Positions 35,262 to 44,195 of a stretch of DNA of 64,000 nucleotides are shown piece by piece. The notes beneath the pieces are model-generated. The model saw only the letters and a program-made list of their open reading frames with translations. It did not search any database and was not told the DNA's origin. The stretch is from Candidatus Poribacteria bacterium (GTDB lineage Bacteria; Poribacteria; WGA-4E; GCA-2687025), in the NCBI GenBank assembly GCA_018644665.1, contig JABGQA010000073.1, forward strand, positions 25,205 through 89,204. The letters run 5' to 3'. Position 1 is the stretch's first letter, and each line of letters begins with the position of its first letter. A program made the translations under genes and the position numbers.

Positions 35262-35895
35262 TCACGGCCTCCTCAGCGACCGGAGGCGCGGGGGCGGCGT
35301 CGGCCCGCGACGCCTGGCCGTCGCCTTCGTCGTCTTCTTCCGGTGGCTCGAATTCGTCGGGGAACCCATCGTCCTCTTCGCGCTCCGTCACCGCCGCGGC
35401 GCCGTGCTTCCGCAGTCTCTGGACGAACGTGCCGTGGGTTTCCTTGAGAAACTCGAGGGCGGCGTCCCGGGCCAGCCAGCCTTCGAGTGGGAAAAACGGC
35501 TCGTAGAACTGCGCGATGCGTCGTAGCGCCGTCTCGTCGAGGTCGTGGATGTTGCGGATGTCCTCGTAGCGGGGCTCACCGAGAAGGACGCTGATGATCT
35601 GGTGGTCGCCGTCCCGGCGCCGCAACGCGCCGATGGGTCGCGCCTCGCAGACGTTGCCGCCCCACGTGGGCTTGCGCGCAAGCACAACGGCGTTCACGCG
35701 CTTGCCCCCCTTCGCCCAAGTCTCGGGCACCCAGCCATACTCGCCGGGCGTGGATACCATCAGTCGGTAGTCCACGACGAACGCGCGGCGCTTGCGGTGG
35801 TATCGATACCGCTTGCGGCTGCCCTTTGGGATCTCGACGACGACGTTCATGATGCCGGGAGCGTATCGCCCGATGGGCGTCTGGAGGATGTTCAT
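35245..35895 (-). CDS. Inorganic pyrophosphatase-like protein lacking catalytic aspartates
   Basis: 216 residues. The fold of family I pyrophosphatase is clear: NVVVEIPKGSRKRY (17-30), PGEYGWVPETW (50-60), ARPIGALRRRDGDHQI (85-100), LGEPRYEDIRNIHDLDE, then ALRRIAQFYEPFFPLEGW. The active-site motif DGDPxD is replaced by GGKRVN (63-68), so the three residues equivalent to E. coli Asp65, Asp67 and Asp70 are Gly, Lys and Asn. The Glu31 and Tyr141/Lys142 equivalents are also lost; Asp97/Asp102 equivalents remain. A 60-residue acidic, low-complexity tail follows. It is therefore unlikely to hydrolyse pyrophosphate and may bind nucleotides, phosphate or RNA. ATG after GGGAG. Confidence 0.8.
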   Translation of the reverse strand: MNILQTPIGRYAPGIMNVVVEIPKGSRKRYRYHRKRRAFVVDYRLMVSTPGEYGWVPETWAKGGKRVNAVVLARKPTWGGNVCEARPIGALRRRDGDHQIISVLLGEPRYEDIRNIHDLDETALRRIAQFYEPFFPLEGWLARDAALEFLKETHGTFVQRLRKHGAAAVTEREEDDGFPDEFEPPEEDDEGDGQASRADAAPAPPVAEEAVSVEQR

Positions 35896-36004
35896 GTCGT
35901 GGCTCCCTACACGGGGCCCTGCGGGACACCGGCCCCGGCGCGCGGCTGTGTGGAAGGGTGAAGAACGCGACGCCTACGACAGCCATGCGGAACGGTCCAT
36001 TCAC

Positions 36005-36033
36005 AAGGTAACAAGGCCGTCGATCGCTGTCAA
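36005..36033 (-). promoter_or_regulatory. Promoter for the pyrophosphatase-like/mtnA operon
   Basis: On the minus strand, TTGACA (36033-36028), a 17-bp spacer and TACCTT (36010-36005) lie about 110 bp before the start at 35895. The remaining sequence between 35896 and 36160 holds no gene that I can support. Confidence 0.65.
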
Positions 36034-36160
36034 GCAGCGGCCCTAGCGGGCATGCGCGTTGTTGGGCAGGGAGCCTGCGGAGCGGATCACCGGCCGTACC
36101 TGCGCGCCGGCGCCACCGTTCGCCGGACAGTGGGCGGGGTGGGAGCGTGTGGTGCAGTGG

Positions 36161-37168
36161 CTAGGCGTGCGTTAGGTCGTGGAAGCGGGTCAAATCCTCG
36201 CGAGTACCGAGCACGATCATCCCGCAGCCCTCGGCGAATACCATGTCCGCCTGTGGCACCATCACGAGCCCCTGCTGCGGGTCGTGAATCCCGATGACGA
36301 TGACCCCTGCAGCGTTGCGCAAGTCGGCCTCCGCGAGTCGCTTGCCGACTAGGGGCGAGTCGCTGGCCAGCGCTACGCGCTCGAGCTCCAGGTGTCCCTC
36401 GCGCATGACCTGGTCCACGAAGTCCGCTACCTCCGGCCGCGTGATGGCCGCCACCATTCTGTGCGCGCTCAGCGGGTACGGGGTGATGACGTGGTCGGCC
36501 CCCGCCCGCCGGAGCTTGGCCTCGCTCTCCACGGAGTTGGCGCGCGCGATGATCTGGATGCCGGGGTTCATGCTGCGGGCTGTCAGAGCGATGAAGACGT
36601 TGTCCGCGTCGGAGGACGCTGCGGCGACAAGCGCCCGGGCCCTGTCGATTCCCGCTTCGCCTAGCGTCTTCTCGTCGGTGGCGTCGCCCCGGATGCTGCG
36701 GTACTCGCCCTGATGTATGGCCTCGACCGCCCTGTCGTCCGGGTCGACAACGACGAACGGCATGCCCTCGCGCGTCAACTCGCTGGATACGTGCCGGCCG
36801 ACGCGGCCATACCCGCAGACGATCACGTGGTCCCGCATCTTTGACAGCATCTTCACCCTCCACCGGCGCTCCAAGTCGGCGCGCCACTCGCCGTCCAAGA
36901 AGAATTGGCTCGCGACCCCGAGGAAATAGGCGACCACACCCGCGCCGGCGACGATGATGAAAATCGTGAACGCGCGTCCTGCGGCGCCGAGAGGATGGAC
37001 CTCTTCGTACCCTACGGTGCTGATAGTGATGACGGTCATGTACAGCGCGTCGAGGAGCGACATCCCCTCGAGCACGTGGTACCCGCTGACGCCGACAGCT
37101 AACAGCGCGAGCGCAGCCACGATCACCGGGAACTCCCGGCGGACGAACCGCTTCGTGAACCGGCGCAT
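36161..37168 (-). CDS. Potassium channel with TrkA-N and TrkA-C domains
   Basis: 335 residues. Two membrane helices flank a pore loop (about 15-85) with the filter TISTVGYEEVHPL (Thr51-Val52-Gly53-Tyr54), the TVGYEE variant common in this subgroup. A TrkA-N/RCK domain follows: DHVIVCGYGRVGRHV, VVVDPDDRA, and RGDATDEKTLGEAGI. A TrkA-C domain ends the protein (about 250-335). It conducts K+ across the cytoplasmic membrane with gating by nucleotide or ligand binding to the RCK domain. Single gene, 32 bp downstream of gcvT on the same strand. Confidence 0.92.
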   Translation of the reverse strand: MRRFTKRFVRREFPVIVAALALLAVGVSGYHVLEGMSLLDALYMTVITISTVGYEEVHPLGAAGRAFTIFIIVAGAGVVAYFLGVASQFFLDGEWRADLERRWRVKMLSKMRDHVIVCGYGRVGRHVSSELTREGMPFVVVDPDDRAVEAIHQGEYRSIRGDATDEKTLGEAGIDRARALVAAASSDADNVFIALTARSMNPGIQIIARANSVESEAKLRRAGADHVITPYPLSAHRMVAAITRPEVADFVDQVMREGHLELERVALASDSPLVGKRLAEADLRNAAGVIVIGIHDPQQGLVMVPQADMVFAEGCGMIVLGTREDLTRFHDLTHA

Positions 37169-37200
37169 CTTGCGACCCTCGCGTCCTGGCGGCAGCTACT

Positions 37201-38322
37201 CTACGTTGCGGCGCCGACTCGATAGAAAGGCGTGCGAGTCACCGTTGCGGCGTGGCGGTTGCGCCTGACCTGTACCTCGACGGCGCCGCCGACCCGCGCG
37301 TGCGCGACATCGATATACGCGAGGGCGATGTTGACGCCCAGCGACGGCGACGGGGCCCCGCTCGTGACATGGCCGATCTCGCCGTCTCCGTGGTACACCG
37401 GGTAGCCGCCGCGGGCGATCCCGCGCCCGTCCATAGTCAACCCCACCAGCCTCCGTTGGACGCCCTCGTCGCGTTGGCTGAGTAGCGCTGCCTTGCCGAC
37501 GAAGTCGCCCTTGTCGAAGGCGACCGTCCACCCTAGCCCCGCCTCTAGCGGCGTCGTCGTCTCGTCGATATCGGCGCCGTAGAGGCTCAGCCTGGCCTCG
37601 AGCCGTAGCGTGTCGCGTGCGCCCAGCCCTACGGCCATGCCGCCCGCAGCTTCCGCCCCCGACAGCACGACCTCCCAGAGTCGCGGCGCTTCGCCTGCTG
37701 GGCAGTACAGCTCGAAGCCGGTCTCACCCGTGTAGCCGGTGCGGGACACGATCGCGCGGACCCCGCCGACGTCGACGTCCTCGAGGAACGAGAACGAGTC
37801 CATCCCATCGACAGCGGCTGTCGTGAGGGAGCCCAGTACCGCCGGCGATGACGGCCCCTGGATTGCGATGAGGGCTGTGTCGGGGGAGACGTCCTCCAGC
37901 ACCGTGTCGGCCGCGGCGTGTGCGCGTAACCACTCGACGTCCTTGGCTATGTTCGCCGCGTTTGGGATCACGAGGTACCGATCCGCCGCGTGCCGGTACA
38001 CGATCACGTCGTCCACGATGCCGCCGGTGGGCAGGCACATGGGCGAGTACAGAGCCTGCCCATCGCCGATGCGCGACACGTCGTTAACCAGTACGCGTTG
38101 GAGCGTGGCGAAGGCGCCCGCGCCGCGCACCTCGACCTCGCCCATGTGCGACAGGTCGAAGACGCCCGCGGTGGACCGTACAGCGTTGTGCTCGGCGATG
38201 ATCCCGGCGTATTGCACTGGCATCAGCCAGCCGCCGAACCCAACCATGCGGGCGCCTAGCCGCTCGTGCGCTTCGGCGAGCGGTGTCCGCAGCAGTTCAC
38301 TGTCGGCGACATCGTGCGCCAC
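37201..38322 (-). CDS. gcvT: Aminomethyltransferase (glycine cleavage T protein)
   Basis: Tetrahydrofolate-dependent enzyme of glycine cleavage, 373 residues. Diagnostic runs: NAVRSTAGVFDLSHMGEVEV, DVIVYRHAADRYLVIPNAAN, ALIAIQGPSSPAVL, SRTGYTGETGFELYCP, LGARDTLRLEARLSLYGADI. GTG start with GGAGG upstream. No gcvH or gcvP is adjacent, so the complex is assembled from dispersed genes or this is a related folate enzyme; the first is likelier given the close match. Confidence 0.9.
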   Translation of the reverse strand: MAHDVADSELLRTPLAEAHERLGARMVGFGGWLMPVQYAGIIAEHNAVRSTAGVFDLSHMGEVEVRGAGAFATLQRVLVNDVSRIGDGQALYSPMCLPTGGIVDDVIVYRHAADRYLVIPNAANIAKDVEWLRAHAAADTVLEDVSPDTALIAIQGPSSPAVLGSLTTAAVDGMDSFSFLEDVDVGGVRAIVSRTGYTGETGFELYCPAGEAPRLWEVVLSGAEAAGGMAVGLGARDTLRLEARLSLYGADIDETTTPLEAGLGWTVAFDKGDFVGKAALLSQRDEGVQRRLVGLTMDGRGIARGGYPVYHGDGEIGHVTSGAPSPSLGVNIALAYIDVAHARVGGAVEVQVRRNRHAATVTRTPFYRVGAAT

Positions 38323-38358
38323 TGGTGTTGTCGCCTCCGCGTGGTGATCTGCGACGGA

Positions 38359-39816
38359 TCAGCCGTCGAAGTGTAGGTAGACCGTCTTGATCTGCGTGAA
38401 GAAGTCTACGGCGACGTTGCCCTGCTCGCGGGTGCCGGTGCTTGACCCCTTGTACCCGCCGAACGGGACCTGTACCTCGGCTCCCGCGGTCTGTGCGTTG
38501 ACGTGCACGAGGCCCGCCTGGATGCCGTTGATGTACTCGAACGTGCGGTTCAGGTCGCGTGTGATGATGCTCGCCGACAGACCGAACTCGACGTCGTTGG
38601 CGATGTCCATTGCCTCCTCGAACGACGCGACAGGGATCACGCCGACGACGGGCCCGAAGATCTCTTCCTGCGCGATGCGCATGGAGCGCGTCATGCCGCC
38701 GAACACCGTGGGCTCGACGTAGAACCCCTTGTCGTACTCGCCTCCCGTGAGGCGAGTCCCGCCTGCGAGCACTTCCGCGCCCTCGGACTTGCCGACCTCG
38801 ATGTAGCTCAGGATGTTGTCGAGTTGCTGTTGATCTACCGCCGGGCCGACCTGCACGCCCTCGCGCTGGCCGTTGCCGACTTCCATCGCGTTCACCTTCT
38901 CGACGAGGAGGTCGGTGAATTCGTCCGCCACAGCCTGCTCGACCAGAACGCGACTGGTCGCCGTGCACTTCTGTCCCGTGGACAGGATGGCGCCCGCGAT
39001 GACCTGTGCCACCGCCTTGTCGAGGTCCGCATCTGCCAGGACGATGACGGGGTTCTTGCCACCCATCTCGCATTGGCACTTCGCATTGCGGCCGGTGACC
39101 GTGTCATAGAGGCCCGTGCCGGTGGCGTTGCTGCCCGTGAACGAGACCGCCTTGATGCGCGGGTTAGTCGCGATCTCGGCCCCGACCGCGCCGCCCGGGC
39201 CCGTGACCATGTTGAGCACACCGGCAGGCAAGCCCGCCTCGACGAGCGCGTTGACGAAGTGGTACGAGGAGATCGGCGAGAGTGACGCCGGCTTCAGGAC
39301 GACGGTGTTCCCGGCGACGAGCGCCGGCAGCGCCTTCCAGGCTGGGATGGCGATCGGGAAGTTCCACGGCGTGATGAGGCCAACGACGCCGAGGGGCTCC
39401 TTCACCGTGTAGAGGAATGTGTCCGGCTGACCTGACGGGAACGTCTCGCCGGTGATGCGGCGCGCTTCGCCACCGTAGTATTCGAGGAGTTCAACGGTGC
39501 GCAGCGTCTCGCCCGTCCCCTCCGGGACGGTCTTGCCTTCCTCGCGCGTCAGGTCCCGACCGACTTCTGCGGCGCGCGCTTCAAGTATGTGCGCGGCCTT
39601 GAAGAGGATCTTGCCGCGCGCGGGGCCGCCCATCCCACGCCACTCAGCGAAGGCGGCCTCGGCAGCGTCGATCGCCGCGACAACATCCTCCCGGCCCGAT
39701 TCGGGATGGACGCCGACGACCTCCGACGTATCGGCCGGATTGATGTTCTCGAACGTCTTGCCGCTTGCGGCGGGAACCCACTCGCCGCCGATCAGGTTGA
39801 GGTAGTCCGTCGCCAT
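38359..39816 (-). CDS. Aldehyde dehydrogenase (alpha-ketoglutaric semialdehyde dehydrogenase-like)
   Basis: 485-residue NAD(P)-dependent aldehyde dehydrogenase. General base Glu250 (CEMGGKNP) and nucleophile Cys284 (GQKCTATSR) are spaced 34 residues apart, as in the family. ITPWNFPIAIPAWK and SFTGSNATG mark the cofactor site. GQKCTATSR is typical of 2,5-dioxopentanoate (alpha-ketoglutaric semialdehyde) dehydrogenases of sugar-acid pathways; the exact substrate is not certain. Upstream neighbour is a glycosidase, which fits carbohydrate use. Confidence 0.88.
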   Translation of the reverse strand: MATDYLNLIGGEWVPAASGKTFENINPADTSEVVGVHPESGREDVVAAIDAAEAAFAEWRGMGGPARGKILFKAAHILEARAAEVGRDLTREEGKTVPEGTGETLRTVELLEYYGGEARRITGETFPSGQPDTFLYTVKEPLGVVGLITPWNFPIAIPAWKALPALVAGNTVVLKPASLSPISSYHFVNALVEAGLPAGVLNMVTGPGGAVGAEIATNPRIKAVSFTGSNATGTGLYDTVTGRNAKCQCEMGGKNPVIVLADADLDKAVAQVIAGAILSTGQKCTATSRVLVEQAVADEFTDLLVEKVNAMEVGNGQREGVQVGPAVDQQQLDNILSYIEVGKSEGAEVLAGGTRLTGGEYDKGFYVEPTVFGGMTRSMRIAQEEIFGPVVGVIPVASFEEAMDIANDVEFGLSASIITRDLNRTFEYINGIQAGLVHVNAQTAGAEVQVPFGGYKGSSTGTREQGNVAVDFFTQIKTVYLHFDG

Positions 39817-39856
39817 GCGTTGCTCCTATCGAGGTAGTCGGTTGCCAGACCGTGCC

Positions 39857-41536
39857 TCACACACCGATGTTGACGGGAGCCACCTTCGCTGCCACGTCAC
39901 GGGCGATGGGTGGGGTCGGTGTCGTCAGCACGCCTTCGGCCGTCGCTACGTCCTCTGTGAGGAGTATCTCACCGCGCCAGGTGTCCCACCACTCTACGCG
40001 ATAGGCGCCGCCTGTCAGGCCACGTAGTGCGACCTGGGCGCCGTCGACGGCGTCGGGCGCGCCGTCCCGCAGCACGGAGTGCCATGTGTGCCCGCGGTGC
40101 TGTATCCAGAGAGCCGCGTATTCGTCGTTCATGAGACCGCCGGCGCGGATCGCGGGGTCCGAGACGTCCACGGACGCATCACGCAGCCCTAGCTCGTGCC
40201 ACGGGACCCCGTCGACGAACCTCGCCACGGCGCCGAGGTGGTGGTACAGGCCCAGCCGCTCGATGTACGAATCCCACCACCAGAGCATCGCCGTCCCGGC
40301 GCCTCCGGCCATGATGGAGGCCCAGAGCCCGTTGTGGAACCCGACCCCCGCTTCGTCTTTCTCTCCGGCGGGCCCGCCGGAGTCCACGCCGAGTTCGCCG
40401 AATATGTGCGGCTTGCCGTACTCCACGACCTTCGCGCGCGTGTGCTCAGCGACCTCGGCCGCGATGTCGTGTCTGTTGTACTGGTGAGACTGCGTGAAGT
40501 CGATGTCGAGCGACCGCCACATCGTGGGATCTCCAGGCGTCCTGGAGTAGCTCGTTGTCACCAGGTGGTCGTACGGATCGCGCTGCCGGACGTGGGCTGC
40601 CATCTCCTCGTGCCAGGCGACGGCCGTCGGCGCGTCGTATCCCTCGATCAGGTCGATCTCGTTCCAGAACTCCCACGCAAGCAGGTTTGTTCGCCACGCA
40701 TAGCGCGCCGTCAGGTAGCCCAACTTCCGGCGGTAGACCGCTCGGGCGTTGTCATCCGTGAGGAAGTCGGCCGGGCTCGCGAGCATCCCCCCGTTTTGTA
40801 CGGCGTAAGGGTTGCCTGAGTACGCGGGGTGCGGGTCGCGCGCCCGCAGCTTGTTGAACGACTCGAGGCATAGCTGGATGGCGATGCCGCGGTCCGCGGC
40901 CATGTCGAAGACGCGATCCAACCGCCAAAGCTCACCTAGGTCCATCTGCCCGAGGGGTGGGCGGCCATCGCCGGCCCATTCAGGTTCGATGCACCAGTGG
41001 ATCAGCCACAGGCGCGTCCAATTCGCTCCCTCGGCGGCCAGCGCGTCCAGGTAGCGCTCGTACGTATGCGTACCGCCGTCGTCTGTCCAGCACACGTTAA
41101 GACCGACTGCGAGGTAGGGCGAACCGTCGCCATGGCAGAAGTAGCGCGGGTCGTGGGAACGGCGAATGAACCCGGGCGCCGGGGTGCTTCCGGCGACGAA
41201 CGACCCTGAACACAGCTCCTCAACACCGGCCGCCGCCTCCATCTGGAGAGTGTAGGCGTAGTCACCGGCCTCGGTCGGACAGAAATTCAATGCCCAGCAC
41301 GGAGGGCCAGCCGGTGTGACCTCCTCGACCCCGCTCACGAGCTCTGATGTGTAGGGCTGGGTCAGGTGCCCGCGCACGCGCGTGACCCTCCCTGACGGCT
41401 GTACGAACTCCGCCTCTAGACCGTTCGCGGACACGTCGAACGGGTCGGGCAATTCGGGATCTAAGCCGAACGTGAACTCGTACAGGCCGTACTGGGGGGC
41501 ACGGTCGGGCTGACTGTGTATATGCGCGCGGGGCAT
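39857..41536 (-). CDS. DUF5060-type glycoside hydrolase, TIM-barrel
   Basis: 559 residues without a signal peptide. An N-terminal beta domain (about 1-115, YGLYEFTFGLDPELPDPFD) resembles DUF5060. A (beta/alpha)8 glycosidase barrel follows from about 125 to 440. Glu293 in WEFWNEID is the expected acid/base and Glu381 in IFGELGVD the expected nucleophile, as in clan A cellulase-like enzymes. A C-terminal beta domain completes it. Substrate unknown. ATG after AGGAATCAGC; single-gene unit with its own promoter. Confidence 0.82.
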   Translation of the reverse strand: MPRAHIHSQPDRAPQYGLYEFTFGLDPELPDPFDVSANGLEAEFVQPSGRVTRVRGHLTQPYTSELVSGVEEVTPAGPPCWALNFCPTEAGDYAYTLQMEAAAGVEELCSGSFVAGSTPAPGFIRRSHDPRYFCHGDGSPYLAVGLNVCWTDDGGTHTYERYLDALAAEGANWTRLWLIHWCIEPEWAGDGRPPLGQMDLGELWRLDRVFDMAADRGIAIQLCLESFNKLRARDPHPAYSGNPYAVQNGGMLASPADFLTDDNARAVYRRKLGYLTARYAWRTNLLAWEFWNEIDLIEGYDAPTAVAWHEEMAAHVRQRDPYDHLVTTSYSRTPGDPTMWRSLDIDFTQSHQYNRHDIAAEVAEHTRAKVVEYGKPHIFGELGVDSGGPAGEKDEAGVGFHNGLWASIMAGGAGTAMLWWWDSYIERLGLYHHLGAVARFVDGVPWHELGLRDASVDVSDPAIRAGGLMNDEYAALWIQHRGHTWHSVLRDGAPDAVDGAQVALRGLTGGAYRVEWWDTWRGEILLTEDVATAEGVLTTPTPPIARDVAAKVAPVNIGV

Positions 41537-41604
41537 GCTGATTCCTGTTGGGCCGGCGTGCTAGAAGCCTGCGCGATGTCAGCCCGTCCAACGTAACCGG
41601 GTCG

Positions 41605-41633
41605 ACTCTACGCGACGGCGTACGGCGTGTCAA
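41605..41633 (-). promoter_or_regulatory. Promoter for the glycoside hydrolase gene
   Basis: Minus strand TTGACA (41633-41628), 17-bp spacer, TAGAGT (41610-41605), about 70 bp before the start codon. The 242-bp divergent region shows no equally good promoter for the plus-strand DUF1015 gene; TATAGC at 41706-41711 is a weak candidate -10 for it. Confidence 0.65.
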
Positions 41634-41778
41634 GAACGCCGCAAACCTGCGCGGCCGGCGGGGCCGTGGGGCTTCAGGTGGAAACCAGACGACGGCGGCC
41701 GCTCGTATAGCACTACGTACGTCGCGACCCTCCGGCTACCATGGCGGAGGGGGAGCCGCCACACGAGAAGGGGACATC

Positions 41779-43083
41779 GTGGCCGTTATTGAGCCGTTTC
41801 ATGGACTCCGGTACGGGTCTCGCCTTGCGGACTCCATCGCGGAGGTAATCGCGCCGCCGTACGACGTCATATCGGCCGAACTGCAGGACGAACTCCACGA
41901 CCGTCACCCCGCCAACTTCATCCGCCTCGAGTACGGCCGCGCAGACAACGGCACGGATCGGTACACCCAGGCGCGATCGACCTTGGATACTTGGTCGAGA
42001 AACGGCAGCTTGATACAGGAGCAAGACCCCGCCTACTACCTCTACGAACAGTCGTTCACGCTCCCCGCAGGCGTCGACGTCGCCACATCCAAGGCGATTT
42101 ACCGGCGGCGGGCTGTCTTCGCGTCCGTAACGCTGGAACCGTACGGGCAGTCCATCTTCCCGCACGAGAGAACGCTCGCTGGCCCGAAGGCAGACCGACT
42201 GAAGCTGATTGAGGCCACGGAAGCCAACCTGTCCCCCGTCTTCGCCATAGTTTCTGATGAGCAGAAGGCGATGGACGGTGTGGTCGCCGACGTGGCCACG
42301 CGCTCCCCGCTGCTGTACGAAGGCGAGGACGGTGACGGGCAGACGCATCGGCTGTGGCGAGCCGACGGCCCTCTGGCGAAGGAGCTTGCCGCGGTGGTTG
42401 ACGGTAGCAGCCTCACCATCGCCGACGGCCACCACCGCTATGAGACGGCACTCGCGTACCGTGACCATGTACGAGGCGCCAACGGGGCGTCGCCGTCTCC
42501 GACACCTGCCGACGCCGTCATGATGGCGCTGGTGTCGTCGCATTCCGACGAGCTGGTGATACTCCCCACGTTCCGGCTGCTCTCTGGTCTGCCGGCTGAG
42601 GTCGTCGAGTCACTCCCACGCCGGTTGACCGAGGCGGGTTGCGAGGTCGTGGAACTGGGCGCCGCCGACGGGGACCAAGCCGTCACGCGCATGCTTGATG
42701 CCGTGCGCTCGTCAACGTCGACGACGTTCGGGCTGTGTCTTCCGCACGGTCGTCTCGTGACCGTCTCGCCTGACGGCGCCGACGTCGTCGGTGACTCGGC
42801 TGATTTGCTGGACGTGGCTTACCTACACCAACGGCTGCTACCGGACTTCCTTGGCGTGAACACCGATGACGCTGCCGGGCAGGAGCGGGTGCGGTACACA
42901 GCCAACCGCGACGGGGCGCTAGGTGCTGTGCGCGCGGGAAAGGCACAGGTTGCCGTGTTCGTCCGTGGCGTCACGATGGCGGAAGTCGAGCACGTGGCCA
43001 TGTCGGGCGGGGTGATGCCGCAGAAGTCGACGTACTTCTACCCGAAGATGCCGTCCGGGCTCGTTGCGCGTCGCTTGACGTAG
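41779..43083 (+). CDS. DUF1015 family protein
   Basis: 434-residue cytoplasmic protein. Seen: EPFHGLRYGS, AEVIAPPYDVISAELQDELH, FIRLEYGR, YYLYEQSF, SIFPHERTLAGPKADRL, LTIADGHHRYETALAYRD, and C-terminal PQKSTYFYPKMPSGLVA. These are the standard DUF1015 motifs; the family is annotated as HTH/SpoOJ-like in some databases and has no proven function. GTG start at 41779 follows GAAGGGG; the longer frame upstream is inside the divergent promoter region and has no homologous sequence. Confidence 0.88.
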   Translation: MAVIEPFHGLRYGSRLADSIAEVIAPPYDVISAELQDELHDRHPANFIRLEYGRADNGTDRYTQARSTLDTWSRNGSLIQEQDPAYYLYEQSFTLPAGVDVATSKAIYRRRAVFASVTLEPYGQSIFPHERTLAGPKADRLKLIEATEANLSPVFAIVSDEQKAMDGVVADVATRSPLLYEGEDGDGQTHRLWRADGPLAKELAAVVDGSSLTIADGHHRYETALAYRDHVRGANGASPSPTPADAVMMALVSSHSDELVILPTFRLLSGLPAEVVESLPRRLTEAGCEVVELGAADGDQAVTRMLDAVRSSTSTTFGLCLPHGRLVTVSPDGADVVGDSADLLDVAYLHQRLLPDFLGVNTDDAAGQERVRYTANRDGALGAVRAGKAQVAVFVRGVTMAEVEHVAMSGGVMPQKSTYFYPKMPSGLVARRLT

Positions 43084-43087
43084 GCTA

Positions 43088-43101
43088 CGGGCGCGCGCCC
43101 G
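43088..43101. repeat. Palindrome between convergent DUF1015 and pheS genes
   Basis: CGGGCGCGCGCCCG is a perfect 14-bp palindrome that fills the 18-bp gap between the two stops. There is no U-tract on either strand, so a bidirectional terminator role is only possible. Confidence 0.4.
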
Positions 43102-44118
43102 CTAGAACTGCGTCAGGAACCTCATGTCGTTTTCGAACAGAATGCGGATATTGTTGATGCGGTACCGTAGCATCGCTGCCCGGTCGATCCCCATCCCAAA
43201 CGCGAAGCCGGTGTATACCTCGGGGTCGTAGCCGACCGCGCGGAACACCTCGGGGTCCACGGCGCCAGCGCCGAGCACCTCAATCCAGCCGGTGCGCTTG
43301 CAGACTCGGCATCCGTCGCCCTCACAGAAGATGCAGGATATGTCCACCTCGGCGCTCGGCTCCGTGAACGGGAAGTAGCTCGGGCGGAAGCGGACGCGGG
43401 TGTCGGCGCCGAACATCTCGCGGGCGAACACGGCGAGCACACCCTTGAGGTCGCTGAACCGAACGTCGCGGTCGACCAGCAGCCCCTCTAGTTGGTGGAA
43501 CATGGGGCTGTGCGACACGTCCGCGTCGCGGCGGTACACGCGCCCTGGTACGACGATGCGGATGGGCGGCTGGCGCTGCTCCATGTAGCGTATCTGCATC
43601 GGCGACGTGTGCGTCCGCAGGAGGACACTGTCCGTGATGTAGAACGTGTCGTGCATGTCGCGCGCGGGGTGATGCGACGGCGTGTTCAGGGCGTCGAAGT
43701 TGTAGTACTCGGTCTCAACCTCCGGGCCCTCGACCTCCTCGAACCCAAGGCCGTGGAAGATCTCACACATCCGCATCTTGGTCTGCGTTATTGGGTGATA
43801 GCCGCCTAGAGATCGGCGTCGCCCCGGGAGCGAGATGTCGAGCTGCTCGGCTTCTATGGCGCGCTGGCGTTCCTCGTCGCGAATCGCCTCTGTCCGGGTC
43901 TCGAGGACCGTGGTGATGTCGCCCTGGAGGCCCGTCAGCAGCTTCCCGACCACCGGCCGTTCCTCGGAGGATAGACTCCCGATCCCCTTGCGAAGCTGCG
44001 TCAGGTCGCTGCGCCGCCCAAGGAACCGCACGCGCACGTCCTCGAGCGCCTGGAGCGTGCTCGCTTCGCCGGCCGCTGCGATCGCGTCGGCGCGCAACGC
44101 CTGGATCTGGTCCTCCAT
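43102..44118 (-). CDS. pheS: Phenylalanyl-tRNA synthetase alpha subunit
   Basis: Class II synthetase subunit, 338 residues, family-normal. An N-terminal coiled-coil tRNA-binding region (about 1-100) precedes the catalytic core with HPARDMHDTFYI, LLRTHTSPMQIRYME, VYRRDADVSHSPMFHQLEGL and GFAFGMGIDRAAMLRY. A CxxxxC..C-type zinc-like insertion (CIFCEGDGCRVCKRTG) is present. ATG 44118 follows AGGAG at 7 nt. It is controlled by the T-box leader directly upstream. The usual partner pheT does not follow. Confidence 0.96.
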   Translation of the reverse strand: MEDQIQALRADAIAAAGEASTLQALEDVRVRFLGRRSDLTQLRKGIGSLSSEERPVVGKLLTGLQGDITTVLETRTEAIRDEERQRAIEAEQLDISLPGRRRSLGGYHPITQTKMRMCEIFHGLGFEEVEGPEVETEYYNFDALNTPSHHPARDMHDTFYITDSVLLRTHTSPMQIRYMEQRQPPIRIVVPGRVYRRDADVSHSPMFHQLEGLLVDRDVRFSDLKGVLAVFAREMFGADTRVRFRPSYFPFTEPSAEVDISCIFCEGDGCRVCKRTGWIEVLGAGAVDPEVFRAVGYDPEVYTGFAFGMGIDRAAMLRYRINNIRILFENDMRFLTQF

Positions 44119-44152
44119 CACATAGCTCCTCGTGTCGTCCCCTGCGACCGGG

Positions 44153-44195
44153 CAAAAAGAAAACCCGCCACTCCGTCCCTCTGTATCAAGGGACG
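44153..44195 (-). terminator. T-box-controlled terminator before pheS
   Basis: Stem of GTCCCT with AGGGAC followed after a GC-rich spacer by a run of uridines (GTTTTCTTTTTG on the minus strand). It also ends rpmI-rplT transcription when tRNA-Phe is charged. Confidence 0.75.
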
